DNA of 64,000 nt from positions 138,217,148 through 138,281,147 of the forward strand of contig CM077665.1 of assembly GCA_039707655.1 (NCBI GenBank). Reading direction: 5' to 3'. Below, one piece after another: positions 20,073 through 30,831 of the stretch (its first letter is position 1; the number at the start of each line of letters is the position of its first letter). The position numbers and the translations under genes were made by a program. The notes under the pieces are model-generated. The model saw only the letters and a list, made by a program, of their open reading frames with translations, ran no database searches and was not told the origin of the DNA. Source of the DNA: Elymus sibiricus. Taxonomy: Eukaryota; Streptophyta; Magnoliopsida; Poales; Poaceae.

Positions 20073-22658
20073 TGTAACGGCCCGAACCTGATAAGATTTG
20101 ATTTCTCTGTGCTTACTGTGCTAGTCCCTGGATCGATTCGCTAACACACATAGTACATAAGAATATCAAAGTAATAAGTGCATCACTTTCTACAACGTAT
20201 GATCCAGAATTTATAATGTATTACAATCTTGTAGCACAAAGCTAGCTTTATTCAATAATAACAGCGGAAATGTAGCATAAACAAATGATGAATCTCATCA
20301 ATGCCCACTGGCCAAAATATTGAGTGAAGACTCGCGACCCTGTATCGCACTGATCATCTGAATATCCTGCAACATGATAAGTTGCAGCCACAAGGGTCAA
20401 TACATTGAATGTATTGGCAAATCACACATAATGATATAGTAAACCTACATCCACAAGCAAAATACGACAAACATAACACTCAAGTTTGGTTCGGCATAAA
20501 GCTAACTTCACTTACCTCCACTAACTGATCAAGGTTACTCAATACAATCAACACAAATTTACCTGCCCATGAGAACCCCAGGAATCCTAAGTTGACATGA
20601 CAAGAACTTCAGAAGTCTCTCAAGTGTGCTCTGCCGATGGTGCATTCTCTAGGGACCATAGAGCGCTCTACCAAGGATGCATTCACCTGATTTAAATCCT
20701 AAAATTAGCTCAAGTGCGCTTTGTCAATGGCGCATTCTCTAGGGACAATAGAGTGCTCTGCCAACACGCATTCACCTGATAAAAAGTCCCGAGCCTACAA
20801 CTATAAACACTCACCACTTTCATGCATCACCCGACCCCAAACCACATCTACCATAACAATCCAAACATCAATTAAACAACTCAAACAATACACACATAAC
20901 GACAACACATAATATAATGACCAAACAAACATATCATTGCGCAACAACTACACATGCATAGCAGAAATATAGGATGATCATGATCAAAAGTGTAAACTTG
21001 CCTTGAACGGTGCTGAAGTACTCTAACGTTTAATTTTGATCCCCTTCACACTCTGGAAAATCTATACGTTCAACGAAGGGCATCGATAAATAAACCGTAC
21101 TCACATATCATCAAACTAAAGTCAACAACAAATAATTCAATTAAAACTCCAATAACAGAAACATATCAATAGGTATTTATTATCTACATGCTAGTAGGAT
21201 CACAATGCAAAAGAATAAACTAAATTGAGTGGACGGTTTGAAAGATATGGCCTCTAGAAGGTTAAATTCAAATTTAAACAGTTCAAAAGGTTCGAATTTC
21301 GGTTCTACTGGATGCTCCTGATGAACACGAGTATGTAGGAAAAAGAATCGATGAATTTGGATTTACGGATCTCAAGTTATAGGCAAACGAAAATTATGCT
21401 AAAATCTGCAAAAAAAAAAAAGTGCTACGCTGCGCTTGTTCCATGTGGCACGACCTGATTGGCCTTCTGGTGTCCGCTGCTATGGCTAACCGACGAACGG
21501 TCGGGTCTTAGAGCATACCGGTTCGATAATAAAAATAAGCAAGACCGATCTAATCTCAGTTGCTCATGGGAGATCAGACGGCAGAGAGAGGCTCACCGGG
21601 GAACAGAGCTGGGAGGCTGCCGGACTTGCAGAAGAACGCCGTGGGGCGGCTCGGGAACTGACGGTTCCGATGTATACGAGGCCTTCTGGGCTCGGAGAAG
21701 ATGCTACTGGACGCGGAGACTAACGGCGACCTCGATGCAGTCCTTCGTGGCGAAGAGGGTGTCCTCCATTGGCGATCCGGTGCTGCTGGAGCTCGGGTGG
21801 CGGCGATCTGCTTCGGGTCGAGCTCGGAGCGCTCGCTCTGGTGGGTAACCGCGTGATAAATTAGGTTAGGAACAGAGAGGAGACCAAGGTAAATCAGGCA
21901 GAGGGGAAGGGAGATGTTGGGTACCTCCTTAGGCGACGGAATCGGCGGCAAAGCTTCTGTCGACAGCGAAACTTCAGCGAGATTGGGACGAGGAAAAACA
22001 TACATGGGAGTTGGCGATTTGGGGGAAAATCGGAAGAGGATGGGTTGTAGATCCTATATAGGGTAGCTCCCGTGACCTATGGTTCAAGAATCGATCAAAT
22101 CCATCGAGTTCGGTCGCGCTGCGGTTTGAAGAGCTGCAGTGTCCCTGACGAACACGCGCTGTGGAGAAGATGACAAGTGGCGCCCAGTTGGCAGCGGCTG
22201 TGAGGAAAAAAAACAGAAGAAGAAAAGGCCTGCGGGGTGGGCTGTTGCTTGACCAAAATGGGTCGGCACGCCAACTGCTTGGCGCGCGCGAGGGAGGAAA
22301 AAGAGTTGGGCTCCATAGTGACCTTATTTTTTAAAACAACTTATGTTAGAGGAAGTAGTAACATATAGCTAAATAAAATACGGAATTAAATCCTATAAAT
22401 ACTAGAACACCCAGTAAAACATTAATACTGCAATATAAAATAATGAACATTTTTTCTGACTCTAATACAATTTGGAAAATTAATTTTATGCAATAGGAGC
22501 CAATAATAATCCTTGAAAACAAACTCTAAAATAAACTTGAGTTCATAAAATTACCAAAATAAATCAAGTAAACTCCAAAATTTCAAATATGCATAGAAAT
22601 CACTATGCAAATGAATGATCCTATTAACATTCCAAATTTTAAAATTTGGGATGTTACA
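20073..22658 (-). mobile_element. Solo LTR (Gypsy-like), TSD GTTCT
   Basis: 2586 bp, beginning TGTAACGGCCCG and ending GGGATGTTACA, so it has TG..CA ends. Flanked by a perfect 5-bp duplication GTTCT (20068-20072 and 22659-22663). There is no primer-binding site, polypurine tract or internal domain. By analogy with the LTR at 57875-61520 (minus-sense start TGTGACACCC), the sense start here is TGTAACATCCC, so it is probably in minus orientation. A GC-rich segment at 21450-22310 holds short spurious ORFs. Confidence 0.88.
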
Positions 22659-22663
22659 GTTCT

Positions 22664-24880
22664 TCATTCAAACAGACAAAAAAGAAATAGAAGGAAGCGA
22701 AAAGAAACACCGAGTTTTCGCTCGCGAGACAGTAGAAACAGAAAACGACACAGAAAGCCCGCCAAGTGAAGGCTCTGTGCGAAACAGCAGCAAATTGACG
22801 CAAAGAGCATCATATAGGACTTCCCCATTAGTTTGGCACCACCCCTAGGTTTGGCGCCCAAACTTGGTGCAGCTAGGGTTTGGGATGGGCCCCACCTCTT
22901 TGGCGCGCCGCCCTTGGGGGAGGGAGCCCCTCCTCCAAGTATCCACCCCTCCCCTACGCCTATATATAGTGGAGGGACAGCCCCTCCAATTGCACAACTT
23001 CCTGGCGTGAGGGATGCCTCTATCTATCTATCTATCTATCTCCCAGAAAGGTTTCGTACGTCGCAAGGCTGCTCCACCCCCTTCTAGTTCTCCAACGCCG
23101 CTTAGTTCTAGACGACGAAGCGTTGTCGGATCGACGACTTCATATGCATGGATACCGGTGGAGAGATCATGTTTTTGATCTTCATTCGAGGAAAAAAAAG
23201 CTCACGGTAGGGAGGATCTAAATCCCAGTTGCAGGAATCTGCATTAACGATCTTCACCAACTCTTCTTCCGATATAGTCTAGTTGATAAATATCCAATCT
23301 AATCTCATTTGCATCTTCATAGTGTTCCTGGTGTATCGATTTGTCGGTTTTTTTGTTTTCTACTATATCTCCCAACTATGGCATCATGTGCGATCTATGA
23401 GTAGATGCAGGTTGCGATCTAGAACACATGATATGTGTGGGTATTGCACAATAGTTTTTGTAGTAGATGAGATCTATTTCTTAATAAAAATTTGTGCGAG
23501 AAGTAGAAAAGATATATTGGTATGTAGTAGATGTAGTATGTTACTTGATGTTTCCCCTGAATTTGCACTTTGTTTTCCTGATCTTGATGGCATGGTGAAA
23601 TTTTGCTACACGGTTATGGCTATCCGCGATCTTTCTATGTGTGTTGTGAGATAAAAAAATGTGCTCCAGTTCTTTGGGTTCATCATAGTTAAGAAAGATG
23701 GATTTTCGCAAACTAAAGTGCTTGTAGATGTGATCTGCACGGGGGTCACGAGTTGAACGAAGTTTAGTATGAGGCTTGATATTTTTATTAAAATCTTATG
23801 TTTAGCATGAATACTTCATAAATTATAGATATGTTGAAGACGTATAAGACAAACCTCTCGGTGATCCACTAACGTCTAGAGTGACACAAGATGTTGCTAA
23901 TGTTCTTCATGATGCTCAATCACTTGACTAAATTTGGGCTCTGTGGTTTTGTCTCAGTGAAATCTCTCAACAGAGGAACTACTTAGACAAACTCATGTTA
24001 GCTTAAACGGAGCAGTTAGCCAATGATAGTTTGGGTGGGGTGGCTATTTATAGCGAGAGCAATCTCGAGGTATGAAATGACCAATGAGGGCCTGCACCTC
24101 GCAATGGCCAACCGACACGTGTCTAACGGTCGGTTTTCAAACTCATGCGGCAACTTGAGGAACAAATTAAGCTGATTCCACTGCTCGTGATTTTCTCTCA
24201 ATGTCCAGAAGAACTTCGTCTCTGACTTAGAGAAAAAAACACAACACATGAAGAGATTTCTCTCGACTTCACTCGGAGATAGGTAGACCTAAATCTCAAC
24301 TAACTTCGACCCCCCCCCCCCCTTAATAGTAAGATTTGCCCTATGACTCAAATGAAAGAAAATAAAAGTAGAGAAAGAACTACATCTTCTCGTAGTCTTC
24401 ATTCCTCTCGCAACAGTCAATTGTTTCTCGAACAACATACCGGAAAATTGCTCTCAACAACAATTTGTAGGGGTCGTCTCCGGCACACAATATTATCAAT
24501 AGCATACTCCTCAATTTCCCAACCAATACCCTCTGAAGATTATTATAGCAATCTTCTCAATAAATCTGGCAATCTTCTCAATAACTCCAAGGATTTTTTT
24601 ACTCTGTGTGCACTACCAAACACAGTAGTTCCCCAACTGGTTTTTCCAACAATCTCCAAAACACTATAGGGGGTACTAGATACACCTACATGTTATCTAT
24701 ATATATGAACAACCTAAAAGAAATTATGCTTATGTGCAAATACATGTGCTTCACATACAAGATAAGTGTAAAAGGAATGGATGTGGGTGCGATTGGGTTG
24801 AGTGAGTCCTAGACTCATGGTTTTTGATGTGTTATACACAGAGTCTAGCCTCACCGTCCCTTCGCACGTGCACGAATGAC
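22664..24880. other. Probable LTR-retroelement remnant, no gene
   Basis: No supported gene. A TATA-like 'cctatatatagtgg' near 22970 in a GC-rich setting, followed by a leader-like stretch and 'ttctagttctccaac..gacgacgaagcgttg', resembles the promoter part of a Gypsy LTR. A (TCTA)n microsatellite lies at about 23018-23042. A 13-C run is at 24310-24322. The remainder is AT-rich without domain similarity that I can see. Confidence 0.4.
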
Positions 24881-24882
24881 TC

Positions 24883-26215
24883 TTTTTTTGAAACGAGGCA
24901 AAAGACTTGCCATTTTCATTGATTAAGAAGAAGAGAATTGTCCGGTTAATTGACGGAAAACCGGGCTAAAACCGATACAATACAACCCACATGACATGGG
25001 CACCACCGGCCAACCTGGCCACCGACATGGAACAAGCCACGACGGCACATGCCAACGGATGGCCACACGCGCAAGCAACCGACAGCTCCGACTTTGACGA
25101 CGAGCAACACAAGGGAGATATGCAGGATTTGCGCCGACCGTGCCCAAAAGAGCACCTCGGACACGTCGGGAAGAACCGACTACCGAAGACCACGCCGCGA
25201 CCCAAGCTCCTCTTGACGCCATCATCGTTGCCAAACAGAAACCAGCGCCCCGCCTCAGCAAACCACGCGGCGAAGATGCCGCCATCGACGGCGAAGATGC
25301 CATCATCCTCCAGTCTCTCAGTCGTAGCCGACTCCGAGACGATGCCCCCAAGGAGGAAAAAGACGCGAAGACGCCTCCATCGCCCGATCCAGCGGATCTG
25401 AGGTTTCCCTCCGAAGCCCAAGCCGTGGGGAGAAGGAGCACCTCCACGACGACGCTTCCAAGAAAGATCACGACACCCGCGGGCGCCGCCGTCGCCGGCT
25501 CCAGTGAAGACCAGAGCAAGGATTTTTCTCGGAGATGTGCCGACCAACTACCACCACCGACCGCCGCCCACAAACCACCACCCCTGCCGAGGCCGACCTC
25601 ACTCTGGCCACGGGATCCCACGATCCTTCGCGACCAGACTCGCACCACCTCCTGGCCGAAGCCGCCACCACCACACCCGGGGCCGCCGCCCCGGAGCCCA
25701 AGAGCCGCCACGTCATCGTCTTCACCGTCGGCAGGAACCCGGCCAGGCCAGACGGCATGGAGCCCACATCGCAAAGCTGGAGGCAAGGGAGGGCCTGACC
25801 AGACTGCGACCTCGCCCCAAGCCTTGCCTCGGTGGGCCGGAGGACAGCCAAAGCCGCCGCCGGAAGGCTACAGTCGAGCCGCACCAGATCTGAATCGCCG
25901 GAAGCCGGAGCCGCACGAGCGAGCAAGAGCCGCCGTAGCCGCCTAGCCTCGACCCACCGCTGGACATCGCGAGGCCGCCGCCGTAGCCGCGCCTACTCGC
26001 CGCGCCACCCAGCCGTCGCGCCGCCGGAGGAGCAGCCGCCGCCGTGGGACCCGCAGCCTGGACCACCACCAACCCGAGCGGGGGAGAAGGCGCGCCGAGG
26101 CGCGCGCAGTACCGACCGCCGAGCCGCCGAGCCGCCCACGCCGCCACCACCGGGCCGCCGCCCCGGCACCCAGCCTCGCCGAGCGAGCCGCGCTACTCTG
26201 ACGCCAAATCCAATA
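24883..26215 (-). mobile_element. GC-rich poly(A) retroposon (LINE-like 3' end), minus strand
   Basis: On the minus strand the sequence ends 'aatcaatgaaaatggcaagt' 'cttttgcctcgtttc' followed by A7 (24883-24889). I recognise this 3' end from grass non-LTR retroelements. The body to about 26215 is strongly GC-rich with long open frames in several phases, but none encodes a recognisable endonuclease or reverse transcriptase; the frames look compositional. The 5' boundary and a TSD were not found. Possibly an internally deleted LINE or a retroposed transcript. Confidence 0.5.
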
Positions 26216-26490
26216 AGCTTGATATGATCAAACGGGAGGACGTGATGGAAAGATCAAACACGGCCGATAAGTTAAAATAACTAAAATATTTTGATTTAGT
26301 TGTCCCGACCAGCGTCATTGGACCACCGTCGAACTGGACCATTCGAAACAGGCCACTTCCGGAGCTGACCACTGCTATTGGCTCACTTTATAATTCAGAA
26401 CCGTGACAGCTCTTGTTCCCGAGTCAGTCTGAAATCACGATCGGATAGGTTATGTTTTACCTAAATTCTAATTAGTGCGTGCGCACTATT
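26216..26490. other. Spacer without gene
   Basis: Mixed-composition sequence between the minus-strand retroposon and the foldback element. Nothing recognised. Confidence 0.3.
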
Positions 26491-29400
26491 TCGCAATAGC
26501 GAGCGGCCGCTCCGACACACATGCATGTGTATTTTCTTGTCTCCTAGTGCATGTGCTTGTTCACATTAAATATGTTCACACTGGTCATGTCTGTTGGAAA
26601 TAACAGATTCAACATGCATTTATTTCATGTTTTTAAAAATTTTAAAAGCCATATCTTTCAAACCACACATCTAAATTCAGATCCGTTTTCACCGTTGGAA
26701 TCTTTGCGACGAGATCTATGAAACTAGATCCCGCCTGAGTATGTTTCGATGAAATATTTTTTATGCCAACTTCCGTGCTATATGGTACAACTATATTACT
26801 ACATTGTGCAACTTTAATACTGCATGGTGCAACTTTTTTCTAAACAAATTTTGGAGCTCCATGATCCAATTCCTATGATGTTACAATCTAGAAACCCATG
26901 ATAACCAAATTTTTGTAATGTGTAACTAGTTTACTGCTCCAGCCCACTTCCTAGTAGTTGATGTGCAACTCTCCTGATAAAAAGCTCACGACAGCTGCCT
27001 CCCGGGTCGCACGCGCGTGCGGCTCCGGAGGCCCCCAAATCCCTAAACCAGAAGGCCGCCGCATCTCATCCCCCGGCCGCTGCCGCCACCGGCGCCGGCG
27101 GCGGCGGCCGCGCCCGGCCGTCGAAGGCGGCGGGTGCTGGCGGCGCCCCCCCGACGGGCCCCTTCACGCGGATCGGGTCGTCTCAAGGGCAGGCCTGGAG
27201 GTGGGGTGGCCGGTGGCGCGGATATCGCTGCTGGTCGCCGGAGCACGGCGGAGAGCGCGGTGGAGCGGTGGTGCGAAGGAGCTAGGCGAGGAAGCTGCAG
27301 AGAGGAGGAGCAGGAGGAGGGTGGTGCGTTGGCGCTGGTGGGTGGCGGCGGCGCGAGCTCTCTGCCATGGAGGTGGCGGCGCCGAGGAGGCCCTGCCAGG
27401 AGGGAGATCCTGGCGGGCAGCGGGCGGTTGGCCGTCTCCATGTGGTGGGCGTGCGGTGATGCCCCCGGCGGCGGTGGCGCCGGAGCGGTGGATGGAGGTG
27501 CGGCTCAGATCCAGATCCGTTTCGATCTGGGCCTGTGGGGCTAGTTCCGTCGCGCTGCAGTCCCCTGGTGCGGGTGAAGGCCGTCGTGGTGGTTCTGGTC
27601 CTTGCACGGTGTGGTTGGAGGCTGCGGCTCGTCGCCTAGGTTGTTGGTGGTTGTTGGGGTTCGCTCTCTCGGCAGTGCATGTGTGGAAGGACCATGGCTG
27701 CGCGACTTCATTGGCAATCTGCTGCGGTGACGGCGGTGTGAGGCTTCATGGACGGGGCTGTCCCAAACCTTGGAGTTATGGAGATGCGCGACATTACGGA
27801 TGAAAATCCTGTCCGGTTTTGGCCGGGCCGTCGACGATGGCGCCCGTGGGTGTCATTCCCTCCTTGGAGGCTTCGCCGAGTGTGTCGTCATGTTCCTCGC
27901 TTTCTTGGTTTTGGCAGTTGTCTCCGGGCGAAAGCCTTGAATCGGTGCCGGTTTGGCACGATGGCGGCGTCTTCGACGTCGTTCCTCTGTTGGGAGCATT
28001 GTGTCGGGAGACATAGCAGTGAGGTCCTATGACGCGCTCCTCCGGTGTTCGCCGTTGCCCATGATCGTTCTTCCCTGGCGCTATGTACGGTCGTCGCTGG
28101 TGATCCCAAGACGGTGCTTTCCTCGGGTCGGACCAAGTCCCGCCGTCCTCCTGCCACCTCCTTTAGGCATTATGGGGGGATGGTGCGTCGACAAGGAAAG
28201 CTGGGCGGGAGATGCTGTTCTTCGGTGGTGACCGACGTCGTTCGTGACACGGCGAGGCTTTTCGGTCTTGGGCTAGCTCTTTTGCTTTGTAGTTGTGTTG
28301 TTCTTGGTGGCTGTCTTCGGACTAGCCGGGTGTGGAGTTGGTGCTATGCTCGTCGTTCGCTTCGAGTGGTAGTTGTCTTGTAATTGCAATTCTCTTCTTC
28401 TATAAAGCTATGGTACGCATTTTGCGTACCCTCGAAAAAAATGTGCAACTCTCCTCCCAACTCCTGAATGTGTAGTTTTTCACTGTAGGCACACTCGGTC
28501 CACCAACCCTATCAACGATATGTGCAACTTAGCCTTTTGTTCTTGTCAACTTCCTATGACTCAATGTGCAACCCCCCCACCCCACCCCACTTGTGAATGT
28601 GTAGTTTCAGTTGGCAGGAGCAACGGATGGAGTTGCACATAGTCTGCTAGGAGTTGACCGGGGCAGCAGACGAAGTTGCACATCTCACTGTCGGGGATAG
28701 TTGGATGATGGAAACTGCACATTCATGAGGGTAGTGAAAAGTTACATATAAACAAGGCGCTAAATTGCACATCTGGAAGGGGTGGTTTGGACGAGGTGCT
28801 ATAGCAGGGAAAACTACACATTCACGGAGGTAGGGGAAAGTTGCACATCACCGTTAGACAATTGGTTTTGGTAGCATCCGAAGTTGCACATCCACTGCTA
28901 GACAGTTTGGCCGAGACAACAAACTGTGAAAACTGGACATCCAGCGGCAGAGAAAAAGTTGCACATCAACTACTAGGCAGTTGGCCGGATCAACAGACGA
29001 AGTTGCACATCTCACTGTTAGGGGTAGTTTGAGGTGAAGGTCCCGTCAATGAAAACTGCACGTCTATTTGTAAGGAGAAAGTTGCGCATCAACATGAGGC
29101 AGTTGCACATTGACAGCTAATCAGTTGCACCAACAGAGATTAAATTGCACAAAAACAATTTCGTTGAAACATACACATGCGGGATCTAGTTTCGAAGAGC
29201 ATGTCGCGTGTGTTCCAACGATGAAAACGGATCTTAATTTTCATGTTTGACTCCAAAGTTCTGACTTTTTTTAGAAAAATGAAAACCGAATTAAATGTGT
29301 TCACACATGTTCGCATCTGAGGAAACTGCACGTCCACTAGTCAGGAGAAAGTTGCACAATGACTATAAATAGTTGCACATTGACGACTATATAGTTGCAC

Positions 29401-29742
29401 CAAACGGTGGGTAAATTGCACACGAAAAAGTTTGTCGAAACATATCCATACGGGGTCTAGTTACGAAGAGGACGTCGCGAGAAATCCTATGGTGAAAACG
29501 GATCTTAATTTCGATATTCGGTTCAAATGTTATGACATTTTAAAAGAAGTTGAACTCCAAATTAAATGCGTTCACACATGTCCCATGGATGTTTTCTAAT
29601 CTTTCTTTCAAAACACGTTGCATGATGCTTTTACTTGGACATAATCTTTCCTAATTTGTTTGATGGGGACAGAAACTTACTTAAAAAAGGAAGGCTGCTT
29701 TGGAGTGCTAGCGAGCAACCGGCCGCTCGCTAGACGCGTCCT
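26491..29742. mobile_element. Long inverted-repeat (foldback / Mutator-like) element
   Basis: Left and right arms are inverted copies of each other. The left arm (about 26491-26830) contains 'cagatccgttttcaccg', 'gaaactagatcccgcc' and 'tatgtttcgatgaaa'. The right arm contains their reverse complements, twice ('gaaaacggatcttaattt' near 29222 and 29495; 'gggatctagttt' and 'ggggtctagtta'). Both ends carry 'tagcgagc' and 'ggccgct' palindromic words. Inside, copies of TGTGCAACT occur on the left and the inverted AGTTGCACA on the right. No transposase ORF. A retroposon is nested at 26976-28440. No clean TSD found, so exact ends and class are uncertain. Confidence 0.6.
26976..28440 (+). mobile_element. 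GC-rich retroposon with poly(A) tail and 15-bp TSD
   Basis: Flanked by an identical 15-bp duplication, atgtgcaactctcct (26961-26975 and 28441-28455). It ends 'ctataaagctatggtacgc..cgtaccctcg' then a short A run (28435-28440), a LINE-type 3' end. The 5' part is highly GC-rich and begins like a plant 5' UTR. The long open frame at 26958-27803 has arginine/glycine-rich composition and no domain I can recognise. Most likely an internally deleted non-autonomous LINE. Confidence 0.8.
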
Positions 29743-29803
29743 ATATTTTACTAAACTGCTCTTGCTTAATTTGCTTTCATGTAAAAATACATGTGACTAT
29801 ATA

Positions 29804-30831
29804 TGTTGGATTATACATGGTCTTAGGCCCATATAAGACAATAATCCCTGGTTAATCTCTATGGCCCATGTGAGTGCACAACAAGTGGTGGCAAGTGGTG
29901 GCAAATTTAGTGCCATACTTCTACAGTAGTAAGACTGATACCACTTTATAAGGGTTGCTCTATCACTTGTCATTGGGAGCTTGGGAAGATGAGTTGTACA
30001 CGCGTGCTCCTCCTCCTCTGCCGCCCGCCTTGCCTCCCCATGCCTCGCCTCGCCTCGTCACGATGCGCGCGCGCGCCGCGGGTTGCGGGAATGAGCCGAG
30101 CCTTATTTTTGCCGATCAGAAATGGTTAATTAATTATGAATTAATTAACGAGTCGCTAAACGAAAGTGCCACTGTCCGAGACGTTGGACCGTGGGCTATT
30201 CGCGGACTCGGTCGTGGGTCTGGCCCAGGCCTATCTGCCCGACGGCCTATATAAGGAGGCACCGCCTGTGAAGTGTAACCTAATCCGTTCACTCCCCCCC
30301 TCTCTGTGGAACCCTAGCCGTCATCTATTGTTCCTCTCAGTGTGCTGCTTCTGGCGATCCCATCCCGACAACCGCGTGCACGGTTGGTCGGGAGAGCAGG
30401 TGCCTCCGAAACCCTGTCGTTCGAGATCCTGCCCGGGAGAATGGCAATAAGGTTTTTGGGGAGCGTCTCGACACGACTGCTCCCGATCCGTCCCCGTCTT
30501 CGTCCTCCTCTGCTTCGACTACTTCCCCTGCATCGACACCATGGTCGACGACGCTGCCGTCGCCGCCGCCGCAAAGAAGAAGGCCACGGACGACACCGAG
30601 GCTGCTGCTGCCGCCGCCACGTTGGCTTGGCCAACCGGAGGGTATGATTTGTTCATCCCTCATTTACTCGTTCTCGTGCTAGCCGTATATGCCATATTCA
30701 TAGATATTCCATTTCTATGTACTGTACATGCTAGTATGCTTAGGTATCGGTATGAAGTGCATACCGTATTTACCATGCTTGTTATTTACTCGTGGATTAG
30801 TCTAATCGGAAAAGTGCTAATATTTCCAACA
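29804..30831 (+). repeat. Copia 5' LTR
   Basis: Contains a TATA box (cctatataagg, 30245-30255), leader sequence, and an ATG at 30541 that opens a short ORF (MVDDAAVAAAAKKKATDD..) running into a splice-donor-like GGTATG (30641-30646). The start of gag is therefore inside the LTR. Confidence 0.85.

Noticed and set aside
24883..26215. Target-site duplication for the minus-strand retroposon
   Set aside because: No convincing match between the left flank (cacgaatgactc) and sequence near the right end, so none is claimed.
24923..26227. Long GC-rich open frames on both strands (up to 287 aa)
   Set aside because: Overlapping open frames in several phases with Arg/Gly/Pro-rich composition and no domain; explained by base composition of a retroposon.
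26958..27803. 281-aa open frame starting just before a retroposon
   Set aside because: It begins in the 15-bp target duplication and runs through the GC-rich 5' part; no recognisable motif, and the start codon is outside the inserted unit.
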